From Dryomyza anilis (lineage: Eukaryota; Arthropoda; Insecta; Diptera; Dryomyzidae): a stretch of DNA of 64,000 bases. Where the stretch lies: positions 77,866,583-77,930,582 of the forward strand of contig OX638130.1 in the NCBI GenBank assembly GCA_951804985.1. Direction: 5' to 3'. Below, piece after piece: positions 11,191 through 22,483 of the stretch. A model generated the notes under the pieces. The model was not told where the DNA came from, did not search any database, and worked only from the letters and a program-made list of their open reading frames with translations. Each line of letters begins with the position of its first letter. The stretch's first letter is position 1. The position numbers were made by a program, and so were the translations under genes.

Positions 11191-11560
11191 TAATTCGTGC
11201 AAGTGTTGCATGACACGGATAAGTTCAATTGTTCATGTGATGCATCTTTTATCAGAAGCTGTACGATTTTTGGGGAAAACACTTTCAATGTAGCATTTTT
11301 ACCGAGAAGCTATTAGTATTTAGGACAAACACTTTTAAAATAGATTGCGTTCTGGGAAACACTTAGTGTTTGCCACAAAGAAATATCATGTATTTATTAC
11401 TTATCTTAAACACTTTCATTATTTATTGGTAACAAATGTGTGTTTGGGAGTAATAATTGAAGTGACTTTTACAAAGTGTTTTTGGTAAACATTTTAAATG
11501 TTTTTAAGAAATTAGATATTGTTTTGTTCAAACACTAGAATTTTTTTTTTTTTTTTTTTG
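11191..11560. repeat. Decayed inverted partner of the GTGTTT minisatellite, then poly-T
   Basis: Scattered copies of GGGAAACACTT, GGACAAACACTTTT and TTGTTCAAACACTAG, opposite in orientation to 8860-9121, end in a run of T at 11543-11559. No gene. TTTCTTAAA motifs at about 8852 and, inverted, at about 11502-11514 may mark the two ends of the split element. Confidence 0.5.
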
Positions 11561-11957
11561 CCCCGCCCACCTAGTAACAATTCAAAAACCACTTATGACC
11601 TCGTTCGGTTTTCGATTTTTGGACGGTTCCAGGGGGTCGAGCCCCATAAAGAACGTCGTGACAATTTTTTTGAGATTTCGACCGGCCCTATAAAGTAAAG
11701 TACAGCTCAAAATTTTATGTAGCTTTTTGGGCTAGTGGACATTTTGACAACACATATTCACCTCGAAAGCTTCAGAATTTATATTTACTTGTCAAAATTT
11801 TGGTTTTCGAGTAAAAAGTTACCGATTGGCACAGGCTCTTAAATCTGAACCAGTGTTGCATACTTTTGTCAGGGATGTTTCAAGAATTATACAATAATAA
11901 GATTACGCATTGCGCATGTGAATACCCCATATTTATGATATAAAAAACTATGGAATG
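11561..11957. other. No gene; end belongs to a dispersed repeat
   Basis: No coding sequence recognised. From about 11885 the sequence (GCATTGCGCATGTG … AACTATGGAATG) matches the left part of the dispersed repeat at 21878-22456. It is cut at 11957 by the hAT-like element. Confidence 0.5.
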
Positions 11958-12130
11958 CAGTGTCGCCAATATGTCGGAAAAATATGACTTTGGTAATTTT
12001 TCATCGTTTTTGGGAATTGGTAATTACCACACGCAACAATTACCACATGTCATATTTTTTTCTCATGTGAGAAAAAAATAACCACATGTACGATTTTTCT
12101 GAGCAGATTTTACAACACGTAAGAAAAATG

Positions 12131-12483
12131 GCTGCATTCAGCGACCTCAGCAGTTGCGAAACTGCTCAGTAACTAATCGCTCACTTATACTGAATGTACC
12201 GCTATCTAAGCTGTCAATTTACAAATTAATTTATTATTAATATTTTATTAAAGTTACATACAACTCTTTAATTAATTGAAAACATATTTTTCAATCAAAA
12301 TTCCATTTTTGTTAATAAAGATTTGAATAAAAATGTCATCGATAACAAAAGCAGCGCAAATGTAGCGTAAAAATTTCATGCTGGAAAAAATGGCGACCGC
12401 TCACTAAACATGCTGAGGGTAGCATGCCATTCAAGCTCAATTTGCTCAACAGCTCCACAACTGCTGAGGTCGCTGAATGCAGG
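12131..12483. mobile_element. Nested MITE with 25-bp TIRs
   Basis: CTGCATTCAGCGACCTCAGC opens the left end and its reverse complement closes the right end; the match extends at lower identity about 60 bp inward (AGTTGCGAAACTGCTCAG against AGTTGTGGAGCTGTTGAG). Total length is 353 bp with no coding sequence. The target duplication is unclear. Confidence 0.65.
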
Positions 12484-13109
12484 CAATGAGTACACTGAAG
12501 GTTTTCAAGTTGAAGACTACCTGAAAATTCACAACATAAACAACAACAAGTGAACAACGGAAACTCAGAATATTCTATGCAAATTTTCAATTAGAAAAAA
12601 GAAAACTATTGCTTAAAATAAAAGGATATTAAAAACGACTACGAAAGAGAATTTTAAAAGAATATCTCCAACTTGTACGTAAGTTTTAATGTTTGGATTA
12701 AATACATATAAGTCTAATATAAAATATATATATAGTATGATAAATGGAATTTGCTCGGCGGGAAATACATGCTTTTGTCCCTCAACAATCAGAGGACAGA
12801 AGTTGCAGAGATACTAATTGACATGAATGCACTAATAACAACCGAAAACACAAATAAAAGAACAGTTGTTTTGAGAATAAACGACTTCCACCACCTTGGA
12901 TGAGCCCACCTGTGCCGTTAGATTTAAAACCGTCAGAATTATTTTTCTTTGATAAGAATTTAAATATTGGTATTTCATGAAAATATGTTAAAAATTAAGT
13001 AACTGAATTATTCTATTGATATTATTTATAAATATATAGTAATTTTTCATTAATATATTGATTTTATTCATATAATTTTTAATTAATATAATTCGTAATT
13101 ATTTTGATG

Positions 13110-13345
13110 TAAAATGTGATAATGTGGAGTATTTTGTGGTAATATATAGTATTTTTTGATAATTATAATTATTTTTAGTACTGAGGTATTTTGTGGTAAT
13201 TTGAGGGAATTTGTGGTAAATGTAGTATTTTGTGGTAAATATAGGATTTTTTGGTAAATTGAGGGAAATTGTGGTAAATATCCTCTGTGGTAATTTGTGA
13301 GAATTTGCTGTGGTAAAATGAGAATTCTTGTGGTAATTTTATCTG
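13110..13345. repeat. Minisatellite of ATTTTGTGGTAAAT units
   Basis: About twelve imperfect copies of a 14-20 bp unit (TTTGTGGTAATTTGAGGGAA). The related motifs GGTAATTACCAC and AACAATTACCACATG occur near the opposite end of the host element at about 12022-12054, suggesting subterminal repeats of the hAT-like element. Minus-strand frames here are just the repeat translated. Confidence 0.7.
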
Positions 13346-13354
13346 GCGACACTG

Positions 13355-13925
13355 ATTGAATGTCATGAAAAGGAAATTTAAATGTATACATTTCATAAAT
13401 TACAAATATTTATGTTATTGAAATATTTTTTTTAAACATTTTTGCTAAAAAACATTGGTGGATTTAAATTTAAATTTAGACATTTCATAAATTACAAATA
13501 TTTATGTTATTGAAATATTATTTTTTTAAACATTTTTGCTAAAAAAACATCCGGTAGTTTCCTCAGTGGGTGCATCATTTGATCAGGACATTTCTGCACA
13601 TGGGAATGGGTTGGTGGCAAATATTTTAAATTAAAAATCAAAAATATATAATTGTTATCCTGAGGGACCGCAGCGAAACAAATGCTGTTGCATTGTTTGG
13701 TTTTTAGCGCCGTTCGATGGTGGTTTCTTATTTCATTATTTGTGTTGGCCGTTTAAGTGCAGTTTTGCAAACATGTACATTTATCACACACAATTATTTC
13801 TTTGCAACAACATTCTTACACAATGTAAAAATTACAGTTGTCAAAAAACTTCTACGTACATGCGCAGAAGATTCAAGTTTTGAACAACGTTATGCGCAAT
13901 CTTTGTTTCTATTATTCTTGGGGAT
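13355..13925. repeat. Dispersed repeat Z, copy 1 (split)
   Basis: Together with 11885-11957 this matches 21878-22456 over about 600 bp; shared blocks include CCTCAGTGGGTG, TCGATGGTGGTTTCTTA and AAACTTCTACGTACATGCGC. A unit of roughly 95 bp (ATTACAAATATTTATGTTAT) is tandemly doubled at about 13384-13550 in this copy only. Coding capacity was not recognised. Confidence 0.7.
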
Positions 13926-14167
13926 GTCTTACGTTTTGATCGTACCCAGCTAACACCAGAGTTCAAGTTACACTCAGGCTCCAGTATCTTGATCTAACAT
14001 GAATGTTTTGATTTAATACCACAAGTGTTTTAGTACTTTTATTTTATTAAATCAAGTAACAGTTTTTTTATCATTCAAAAATGAAATCAGTGACAATAAC
14101 AAACTTGATTGGGATTTTTTTGAAAGCGAAAAAAGCGTATGACATAGCGCTAGTTATTATGGTGAGT

Positions 14168-14207
14168 GCGTGCTAAAGTTAAAGTTATAACTTTAACTTT
14201 AGCACGC
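14168..14207. repeat. Perfect 40-bp palindrome
   Basis: GCGTGCTAAAGTTAAAGTTA is followed immediately by its exact reverse complement, with no loop. It may be the fused ends of a MITE or a hairpin left by excision. The rest of 13950-14470 holds nothing recognisable. Confidence 0.9.
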
Positions 14208-14469
14208 TTCCCAGTGTATTATCAGCTCTGCTCGGAAGTATTTTGAACAACGAAATGCAACCATGTCATGCCAAATCAACTATTCCGTTTTCAACTTCTA
14301 TTCTGAGAGAGATTTTTTTTATGAATGGTTGCCTTTTTTTTTCGTCTATTTTGTGTTTCGTTAAATGTCATCCGTTGAAAATTAATGTTGGACATTCATC
14401 GTCTTCGAAAAAAATTGTTAGTATAATTATATTTTAATATATATAAAGTTCATTAATATTTCGACAATT

Positions 14470-15460
14470 TATACAGACTGAAAGGGAGATGATGGTCAAG
14501 TGGACACAACATCATCACTACTTCGTGTGCCGCCAAAATTTAGTGCTCTGCCAACGCATAGCACATGTTCAGATGCCGCAGTTTAAAGGGACTGGGTGAG
14601 TTCATTTGATTGCATAGTAATATGATTATAATAAATACATTTCAAGTGAAACAAGTGATGTCACTGAAAAATGTATGTGCCTTAAACATCGACAACGTCA
14701 GTCAAAATGTGAGACCCTTTTCGATGAACTTTCGATGACTTAGCGACAAGCAAATATGACGAATCCATATGTTGTCCAGTGTCTGGCACTGGTAGACACT
14801 GTATATATAGGCAGATGAGTAAGCGAATGCGTTTTCTATTTAAAAAAATACATATTTTTTGCATTTCAGATATGCTATTGTATTTCTGACGTCGGTACAT
14901 ACAAATTCTGTGGAACGTGCAGTACTTTTCGTGGTTACCCTTGCTATTGAACGTTATGGAAGTTGTTTGTTTCGGAAGAGTGCAACGCACATGGACACAG
15001 TTTCAGTCCCAGCCACGATACCGATCTATCGCAGGTCTCAGTGCACCAGGCAACCAACGCTTCCAACTCAACATCGGTGATGATGTTGCGGTGAGCAGTT
15101 CAACGACAACTCCATCTGATATGCTGAAGGATTATCGCAAATAAAGCTGTGTTTTCCTGTGCATGCATATCAAACATCAGAGTAAGTGGCACGAAATTTT
15201 ATGTGCAAGAATTTAATTTAACATTTTTCCTTTGTTCCTACAATTCACTGCAGAAGCTACCCAAATCAACTCACTATTCTCAACGACATTATTTTCATTT
15301 TGTTTATATTTTAATTTTACAGTTTGCAGGCGGCAGGCGTCGCCGGACTACATCACCAAAAACCGCAAGAGGGCTACGAACGCATATAAAGGAAAGCAAC
15401 GGATTGTTGTTGGCGCTGTATGCGGCTGTATCTCAATTGCAATTTCATCAGTACATTAGC
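14470..15460 (+). other. Unassigned coding-like exons
   Basis: Three GC-richer blocks look like exon remnants. Block 14489-14596 is open (MMVKWTQHHHYFVC …) and ends at GGGACTGG before GTGAGT. Block 14870-15143 follows a TTTGCATTTCAG acceptor and is open in one frame to SDMLKDYRK and a stop. Block 15323-15459 follows TTTTAATTTTACAG and holds KQRIVVGAVCGCIS before a stop. I do not recognise the protein and could not join the blocks into one phase-consistent gene. It may be a decayed host gene or an element-encoded protein. Confidence 0.3.
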
Positions 15461-15469
15461 GCACACACA

Positions 15470-15834
15470 AGTTATATACATTATATAACTTACATAATTT
15501 ATATTACAAATAATTATATATATAACTTATATAATTTATAAGTTATATAATGTATATAAAAGCTGCCGCAGAAAAATAAAAGCGCTGTGCTCCTCAATCG
15601 TGTGATACATCTCTTGAGGTAATTGTGAATTTTAGTAAGTTAAATATTAAATATATTTAAAAATTCTAAAATGCAGAAGGGCTTGAAAGTTGCCAAAAAA
15701 ACTGAAGAAAATGGATCAGTGGTTAATCAGACTAAGTGCGAACATTATTAATACTTTTATTACGCAAATTTTTAATATATTTTATTCTTGTAGAGATCAA
15801 AGCGACTGTGACTACGAACAGGAGGAGTAAAAAC
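15470..15834 (+). other. AT palindromic tract, candidate TATA promoter and tiny spliced ORF
   Basis: 15470-15556 is an imperfect AT palindrome built from TTATATAACTTA. It ends in TATATAAAAG (about 15553), a good TATA box, with GCTCCTCAATCGTG some 30 bp downstream as a possible start. ATG at 15671 (context AAAATGC) opens MQKGLKVAKKTEENGSVVN. A donor-like AA/GTGCGA at about 15736 and a TATTCTTGTAG acceptor at about 15793 would join it to DQSDCDYEQEE and a stop, about 33 residues in all. No homology is recognised, so this is only a weak candidate. Confidence 0.2.
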
Positions 15835-16019
15835 TGTTACTTTAAAATTGAACGAAAACATTTGAAATCAAAAAATTACGTTTAGTATTTTAATTTGTCA
15901 AAAAAAAAACAAGAAAAAAAAAACCGATGTGTCGACCACTATTGGAGTTAGTTGGCTCAGAACATCGTTTGCGATGATATTAAGGTAATAAAATGGCAAG
16001 GTAATAAAGCATGACTTCC

Positions 16020-16560
16020 TGAAGAATGTGTGGAATTTTATCATATATTGCTTCTTGCAGGTGCACTTCTCCGACACGGATAATGACACGTCCCATTTAG
16101 CACGCAACTGCGATGTACCTGGCCATACTGCTGAGCCCAACATTCCAATATTGCGGCATGAAGCAGTTCCGGCATCCCGAGGAGTAACATTTGTATCACA
16201 ATTACTAGAAAGATTGCGAGTTGACGAATCTGCACATGCACAAGCTGCTTGAAAATGAATGGTGCTGGATAAGTTGATGACCCTGACACAGTACAGAACA
16301 ATCACGGTGATGCTAGACAATGTCATCGATGCGAGTCGAATTGGCAACATCGACAACGATTATAAAAATTACGAGACTTCAACGTAGAGCGGTGCGCTAT
16401 ACCGGAATTGCCGTAGACACGGAGACTGACAGGGACCATTTAGGACATGACTGCGATGGGCCTGGCCATACTGCTCAGTTCAACATTTACTATGCTTCTG
16501 GAATGCAATTTTGGACATATCCACGCACAACAAACTGACTTTCCCTAATTTCAAGCAAGA
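16020..16560 (+). other. Unassigned coding-like blocks with an internal repeat
   Basis: After an acceptor-like TTGCTTCTTGCAG (ending 16060) a frame runs VHFSDTDNDTSHLARNCD … DESAHAQAA to a stop at 16250. A second block at 16415-16536 resembles it (DHLGHDCDGPGHTAQFN against SHLARNCDVPGHTAEPN), so a unit of some 25 residues is duplicated. The family is unknown and stops interrupt the link. The remainder to 16953 shows no gene. Confidence 0.25.
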
Positions 16561-16952
16561 CGATGATATGCTGGAGAAGTTTGTATTAATGAAGGTGCTG
16601 CGTTGTGGGCTGGTGCAACTTACTGCTTACATTTAATAAGAAATAAAATAAGACATCAAGATAATTAATGTTTTTTTACTTTCAAATCTAAAAAAATTTT
16701 CACCTATAGGAACCTTTGATAAATCAAAAGTCTTGACTGTTAAAACGACAGTACACGATTGTCTTAATAGAGTCGACAACAACAACGGTCGGTTCAACAG
16801 GAACAACTGTTACCTGCATATTTGACATTTATTCTAATCAAAACTTTCTACTGTCGATTCAACACTTTTTCAACAGTAACTTACTCCGAGCTCCATTTCA
16901 TTTCCACTGAAAACTGTCGAAATAGAGCCCAAAACAACAGTTTTTTTCTGTG

Positions 16953-17133
<181 letters not shown>

Positions 17134-17666
17134 TGTTACGAAAATTCAGTCTACGGAAAACTGTTCTACGAGTTCGTATCTCTAGATTGTGTACAAAATA
17201 AAAACACTCTTATGTTTGGTTAAAATTATAACAATTAACTTTATTAATTTACTTTAATAAACAACTTTACTAATAACAAATTCTAACAACTGCTGCATGT
17301 CCACAATTTAACTTGACAATTATCACACGAGATGCCCTCGACCACTTTACAATCACTACTGAAGTGAAGTACCTCAGATGCGGCTTTCTTATATACTGCA
17401 TTCATCAGTTCGACACTTTTCGACAAGCTTCGACTTGTTTCGAGAACCTTCTACTCGTTTCGTGAATGACGCATGTAATTGGCTTCTCATTCGCACTCAT
17501 GTGTTTTAATGTGCAGATCTTCCATCTCTTTCTCGCACATTGCTCAGTACGCTGAATGATCGTCCGTCTCTTTCTAACACATTGCTTAGTGCGCTAAATT
17601 GTCGTGCGTCTCATTTATTATTGTTGAATGCTTGCACAGTGGGGCAAATTACCTCTTTTCGTAAAA
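17134..17666 (-). repeat. 3' LTR of element B
   Basis: 533 bp. The terminal CGTAACA of the family is mutated to CGTAAAA here. It is bounded on the internal side by the polypurine tract (minus strand GGTGGAGGGAAG, 17667-17678). Confidence 0.88.
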
Positions 17667-17689
17667 CTTCCCTCCACCTAAATCAGATG

Positions 17690-18468
17690 TTAATCCTCTC
17701 TTTCTATATACGGCACCAACCTTTCTAAATGTACTACTTTCATTTTTCGTCTGACGCCTGTAGTATTCTGAAGCCGATACACAATGTCATTTATCCTTTT
17801 AATTATCCTGTACGGTCCTTCCCTGTGTGTTTGTAGTTTTGGATTTATCAAATTCACTCGTAGCGGGCTACAAAGCATGACCAGATCTCCTTCCTTAAAT
17901 CCCTCAGAGTTTGCTCTCAAGTCGTATCGGGACTTCATTTTATCACTTGAAATTTGTATACTCTGCCTTAAAGACTGAAGCAACTCGTCTTGGTCTTCAC
18001 TTTTCTTCTTGCCCAAAACAGTACGTTCGAAATGTCCCCCTATGTTGTATTGATTGGTCTTACCGCAACTCCTTTTGCGGATACACATTGATTACATCTG
18101 TGAATCCATTAGGCGGCTGACTTCTGATATCCGACCCAGTAGAAATGCTTCCTGACTTCTTCAATCGTTTTATTAATGCTCAAGTGACATCCATTGGTTC
18201 CACAATGGCATTTCAGTACTATGGCTTTTATTTTTGACTTGGGGACAACAATCAAATTTCGTGCAGATCTGCCATTTTCACTTTCCCACACACGGTACAA
18301 ACAACCATTTTGTAGCTTCAGGCTTTGCCACTGCGCCCAGTAAGCCCTGCTTATTGGATGGTTTCTTTGTTGTTCCTTGAACGTTCGAATTTTTGCGATG
18401 TCGGGGTCCATCTTTTGAGCATTTCGTATTTGCTCTAGACTCCATTGATCATCTGACACGACGCCCAA
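17690..18468 (-). pseudogene. Integrase ends of element B, catalytic core deleted
   Basis: 18468-18109 holds the segment before integrase and its N-terminal zinc finger (CHCGTNGCHLSINKTIEEV … FYWVGY). 18088-17690 holds the C-terminal module with KSRYDLRANSEGFKEGDLV, REGPYRIIKRIND and the tail VVHLERLVPY. The DDE core between them is gone, as are protease, RT and RNase H upstream. The same gag-to-integrase junction is found in the copy at 55690-56691, so the deletion was present in a progenitor that was mobilised in trans. Confidence 0.82.
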
Positions 18469-18482
18469 TGAACGAATGTGAA

Positions 18483-20116
18483 TTATGTTCGTTTTTCATC
18501 TTCTCTCCGGCATTCTCCGGATTCCATTGTACACACTCGTGCCGACACAGTGCCTGCATTTCCAAGATGGCAACTGCTGTTATTCGGACTATCCTCAGAT
18601 CTCTTTTCTGGTCTGTATCTCTTCGGTGGTTGCACAATTACACATTTACGTTTTTCACGACAGTCGCGTGCCATATGCCCATATTTTCCGCAATTATAGC
18701 ATTTACCTTCAAATTGGGTGTCTCGGTTGGCAGCAGTGTAATCTGGTTTAGCTCCACTTTTTAACGCTTGGCAAATTACCTGAAGTAGGTCTTCATTCTC
18801 CACATCTAGTTTACGGACCTTTGGCGCTGGGCGGCACAACGTAGTTGCTGTCTCCTGTGTTAGCGCTGTGGTTACAGTTTCCGTAAATTTCACTTTCGGC
18901 ATTGTCACTGTGGCACGCCTTGTTTCCGGATCACGTATGCCGTCAACGAAGGCTTCGATCTTGCACTTTTCTATGAAATCACTCTTTGAATCTGCATACG
19001 ACAAATGCGCAAGCCTCTCGACGTCCGCCGCATACGCCTGCAATGTTTCACCATTTCTTTGCATTCGGCACTTTAGTTCCATTCTGTAGATTTGCTTCAT
19101 GTGATCACTGCCGTATTTTCGTTGCAGTGCAGACATAACCGCTAAATAACTGTTTCGATCACTTTCTGGAATAGTCTGCAATACTTCGGCTGCGCCTCCA
19201 TTTAGCGCCACTATAAGTGCGGCTACGCTGTCCTCATTGTTCCATCGAATACTTACAGTTGTGGTCTCAAATTGCAGCTTGAAAATGTTGAACGCTGTGG
19301 TTCCATCGTAATCGGCGATTTTAGCCTCGTACCAGTAACAACATGCTGTGTAGGTCCACTTATCTGTAGTAAACTGACATCTTCTTGTATTTTCTGTAGC
19401 TTTTTGTCGAAACCATTTTCCAACTTTTCAAATTTGTCATCAATGTCCACTACAATGTCATTTACATGTGCCTCAAGTTCGTTTACTTTGCCATGGAGTG
19501 TATTAGAAATTTCCAGAAGCTGCTTAGAATGTTCCTGCATCTGTTGCTCAATTTTCACTTGATGTTGGTTTGAATTCTCTAGAAGTTTCTGTTCAATTTT
19601 GCTGGAATTTTCTTGTAGTTCTGTTTTAAGTTGATTTGAATTTTCTTGAAGTTTCTGTTCCATTTTGATGGAATTTTCTTGTATTTCTGTTTTAAGTTGA
19701 TTTGAATTTTCTTGAACTTTCTGTTCCATTTTGATGGAATTTTCTTGTATTTCTGTTTTAAGTTGATTTGAATTTTCTTGAAATTTCTGTTCCATTTTGC
19801 TGGAATTGTCTTGAAGTGCTGTTTTAAATTTTTCTTCAATCCGGTTCGAATTTTCTAGAAGCTATTGTTGTATAGCTCCGAGCAACTGGCTCATATCAAA
19901 ACTTTGAGACTGTACTATTTGCTCCGTGTCCACATTTTTTGATGACGCTGTTGCAGCTTCCACTTCAAACTCGTGCTCTGCGAGGTCAATGCCTTGGTTC
20001 TCTAATTCTTCCATTAGACGCTTTTCTAGCTCTACTTTCGTACCTACAGTTGGAAGATTATGAGTCGCCAGCTCCTTCTTTAGCTGGTCGACTTCAAGTT
20101 GTTCGAATTTAACCAT
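18483..20116 (-). pseudogene. gag: gag of element B: SAP domain, coiled-coil repeats, zinc knuckle
   Basis: The start at 20116 gives a SAP-like DNA/RNA-binding helix pair (QLEVDQLKKELATHNLP … KVELEKRLMEEL, residues about 5-35). A TAG at 19864-19862 then interrupts it. The same product continues as four or more repeats of roughly 22 residues (ENSNQLKTEIQENSIKMEQK), a predicted coiled coil. A frameshift near 19310 leads to a capsid-like part (RNSYLAVMSALQRKYGSDH …) and one CCHC knuckle, CYNCGKYGHMARDC, near 18690. One stop and one shift make this copy defective. The expanded ENSNQ repeat is unusual and probably a recent local amplification. Confidence 0.8.
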
Positions 20117-20127
20117 TTTGTATCACA

Positions 20128-20145
20128 ATCCCACTTCTGACACCA
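20128..20145 (-). other. Primer-binding site of element B (tRNA-Leu type)
   Basis: Minus strand TGGTGTCAGAAGTGGGAT, one base inside the 5' LTR. It is complementary to the 3' acceptor and T-arm of insect leucine tRNAs (…ATCCCACTTCTGACA plus CCA). Confidence 0.75.
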
Positions 20146-20146
20146 A

Positions 20147-20677
20147 TGTTACGAAAATTCAGTCTACGGAAAACTGTTCTACGAGTTCGTATCTCTGGAT
20201 TGTGTACAAAATAAAAACACTCTTATGTTTGGTTTAAATTATAACAATTAACTTTATTAATTCACTTTAATAAACAACTTTACTAATAACAAATTCTAAC
20301 AACTGCTGCATGTCCACAATTTAACTTGACAATTATCACACGAGATGCCCTCGACCACTTTACAATCACTACTGAAGTGAAGTACCTCAGATGCGGCTTT
20401 CTTATATACTTCTTATATACTCGACACGTTTCGACAAGCTTCGACTTGTTTCGAGAACCTTCTACTCGTTTCGTGAATGACGCATGCTATTGGCATCTCA
20501 TTCGCACTCATGTGTTTTAATGTGCATATCTTCCATCTCTTTCTCGCACATTGCACAGTACTCTGAATAATCTTCCGTCTCTTTCTAACACATTGCTTAG
20601 TGCGCTAAATTGTCGTGCGTCTCATTTATTATTGTTGAATGCTTGCACAGTGGGGAAAATTACCTCTTTTCGTAACA
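20147..20677 (-). repeat. 5' LTR of element B
   Basis: 531 bp, TGTTACG … CGTAACA on the + strand. It differs from the 3' LTR at scattered positions, for example CTCTGGATTG against CTCTAGATTG and a local rearrangement near TCTTATATACTTC. The insertion is therefore not brand new. Confidence 0.9.
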
Positions 20678-20681
20678 ATAA

Positions 20682-20826
<145 letters not shown>

Positions 20827-21112
20827 GAGAAAGAGAAGAAAAAAGTTTCGTTAAGAAATTTTCTTAGGATAGAATTTTGTGAGAAACTCGGTCAGAAAGA
20901 GAACGTAAAATTCCATTGGATTTCTATGTACAGTTTAGGCGTCAGTTGAACCTATTTGGCTCCGATTTCAGAGCAGGGTTATGACAAAGAAGTACAAACG
21001 CTCCTACTTTTTTTAATGGAAAGAGGAGTTAAGGCCTAACTAAAATCAGCAGTGCCAAGCATGGGCTAATGTCAAAAATGATCGAAAAGTCGCCAAATGC
21101 TTAAGGCAACCA

Positions 21113-21323
21113 GTAGCGCGATTCCGTAACATCATAACGATAATATTCGATATCGCTAACTACCGACAATTGTCGCTTGCGATTGCGATCGTTATGAAAA
21201 AAGTGATTCCCTAACTTTCAATGCATTTTATGTAGACATATAAATTCGGAAATATTTTCAACGCTATCGTATCGACAATTTTCGGTAAATTCTTAACGAT
21301 GACAGCTGTGTATCGCGCTACAG
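21113..21323. mobile_element. Small TIR element (MITE-like)
   Basis: CAGTAGCGCGAT at the left and ATCGCGCTACAG at the right, about 210 bp apart. The interior is rich in self-complementary ACGATATCG and CGACAATT motifs, like the repeat at 37061-38225. No coding. 21324-21678 holds no recognisable gene. Confidence 0.5.
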
Positions 21324-21678
21324 AAAACACTTTGCACTGCCTATAATGAACATGTATAAACTTTAAAAACTTTCACATAAGAAAAATAATTGCCATATTC
21401 TATTTTGGTTTTTATTAAATTAAAAGATTAAAATATTTGTAAAAATTGATTTTAATTTAAAAAATACAGAGAAACTCGAATTATAAACAATTAACATCAA
21501 GACGAATGTGGCGAAATGTGCGATTCAAACCGCTCGTTCCATAAGTTAACGAAACGACGACTATTTTCAATATGATTGTGTTATAGAATATGTGGATAAT
21601 CGCACGTTTACGTACGCTGGCATGTGTCAGTTCATTCCAATTAAAGTTAGCCCTTTATTTCCGTCAGAACGAGTCACT

Positions 21679-21717
21679 GGGTATGTATGTATGTATGTAT
21701 GTATGTATGTATGTATG

Positions 21718-21747
<30 letters not shown>
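21679..21747. repeat. (GTAT)n microsatellite
   Basis: About 17 uninterrupted copies of the tetranucleotide GTAT; a clean polymorphic locus. Confidence 0.97.
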
Positions 21748-21748
<1 letters not shown>

Positions 21749-21877
21749 TTAATAACACAACAAACAACTTTGGCGCGAAACATGATGATTTAAACATGTA
21801 TGCCACAGATATTTTTCTCTGTATAGATCATTTTTAGGCTCGTCTGCTAAATTATTTTTAGGCTCCGATACAATACC

Positions 21878-22456
21878 AAAAATAATAGAATAATAAGATT
21901 TCGCATTGCGCATGTACACCCTGTATTGTTGACGGTCGTCAAAAACTATGGAATGTCAAGAAAAGAAATTTAAATTTAGATATTTCATAAATTACAAATT
22001 TTTATTTCATTAAAATTTTTTTTACATTTTCGCTCAAAAAAACTGGTGGGAAGCAGGCTTCCGGCAGTATCCTCAGTGGGTGATCGTGCTGATTAATACA
22101 TTGATGTATATTGGCATGGGTGGATAGCAGTTAATTTAAATTTCAAATCTAAAATATATATTTGTTATCCTGACGGACCGGAGCTACACAAATGCTGTTG
22201 AATTATTTTGTTTTTAGAGCATTTCGATGGTGGTTTCTTATCTTTTAGTTTTGATGGCCGATTCAGTGCAGTTTTGCACACATATCTTTTAATCACACGC
22301 AATTTTTTCAAAAATAATTCAAATGTTTTGTTTTCTTTACAACAAAATTCTGACACAATGAAAAAATTACAGTTGTTAAAAAACTTCTACGTACATGCGC
22401 AGAAGATTCAAGTTTTGATTAACGTTCTGCGCAATCTTTGTTTCTATTATTCTTGA
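21878..22456. repeat. Dispersed repeat Z, copy 2 (uninterrupted)
   Basis: Matches 11885-11957 plus 13355-13925. It lacks the 1.4-kb hAT-like insertion and the local 95-bp doubling, so it represents the empty site. No coding recognised. Confidence 0.75.
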
Positions 22457-22483
22457 TACAAGACTCTTCAAAGAGCCTTCTAG

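Larger units (their letters stand above)
11958..13354. mobile_element. hAT-like non-autonomous element with 8-bp target duplication
   Basis: Termini CAGTGTCGCCA (11958-11968) and TGGCGACACTG (13344-13354). Flanks are ATGGAATG on the left and ATTGAATG on the right, an 8-bp duplication with one mismatch. The paralogous repeat at about 21950 reads AACTATGGAATGTCAAGAAAAG without interruption, so it is an empty site that proves the insertion. TIRs beginning CAG and 8-bp duplications are typical of hAT elements. No transposase frame was found; the interior holds a nested MITE and a minisatellite. Confidence 0.75.
17134..20677 (-). mobile_element. Internally deleted Ty3/gypsy retrotransposon with two LTRs (element B)
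   Basis: LTRs at 17134-17666 and 20147-20677 share TGTTACGAAAATTCAG and (5' copy) CGTAACA ends. On the minus strand follow a tRNA-Leu-type PBS, a SAP-domain gag with zinc knuckle, the two ends of integrase, and a polypurine tract. Protease, RT, RNase H and the integrase DDE core are missing. The element sits in a (TA)n tract, flanked by ATAT on the left and ATAA on the right. A solo LTR (28054-28573) and a second body (55690-56691) belong to the same family. Confidence 0.9.
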
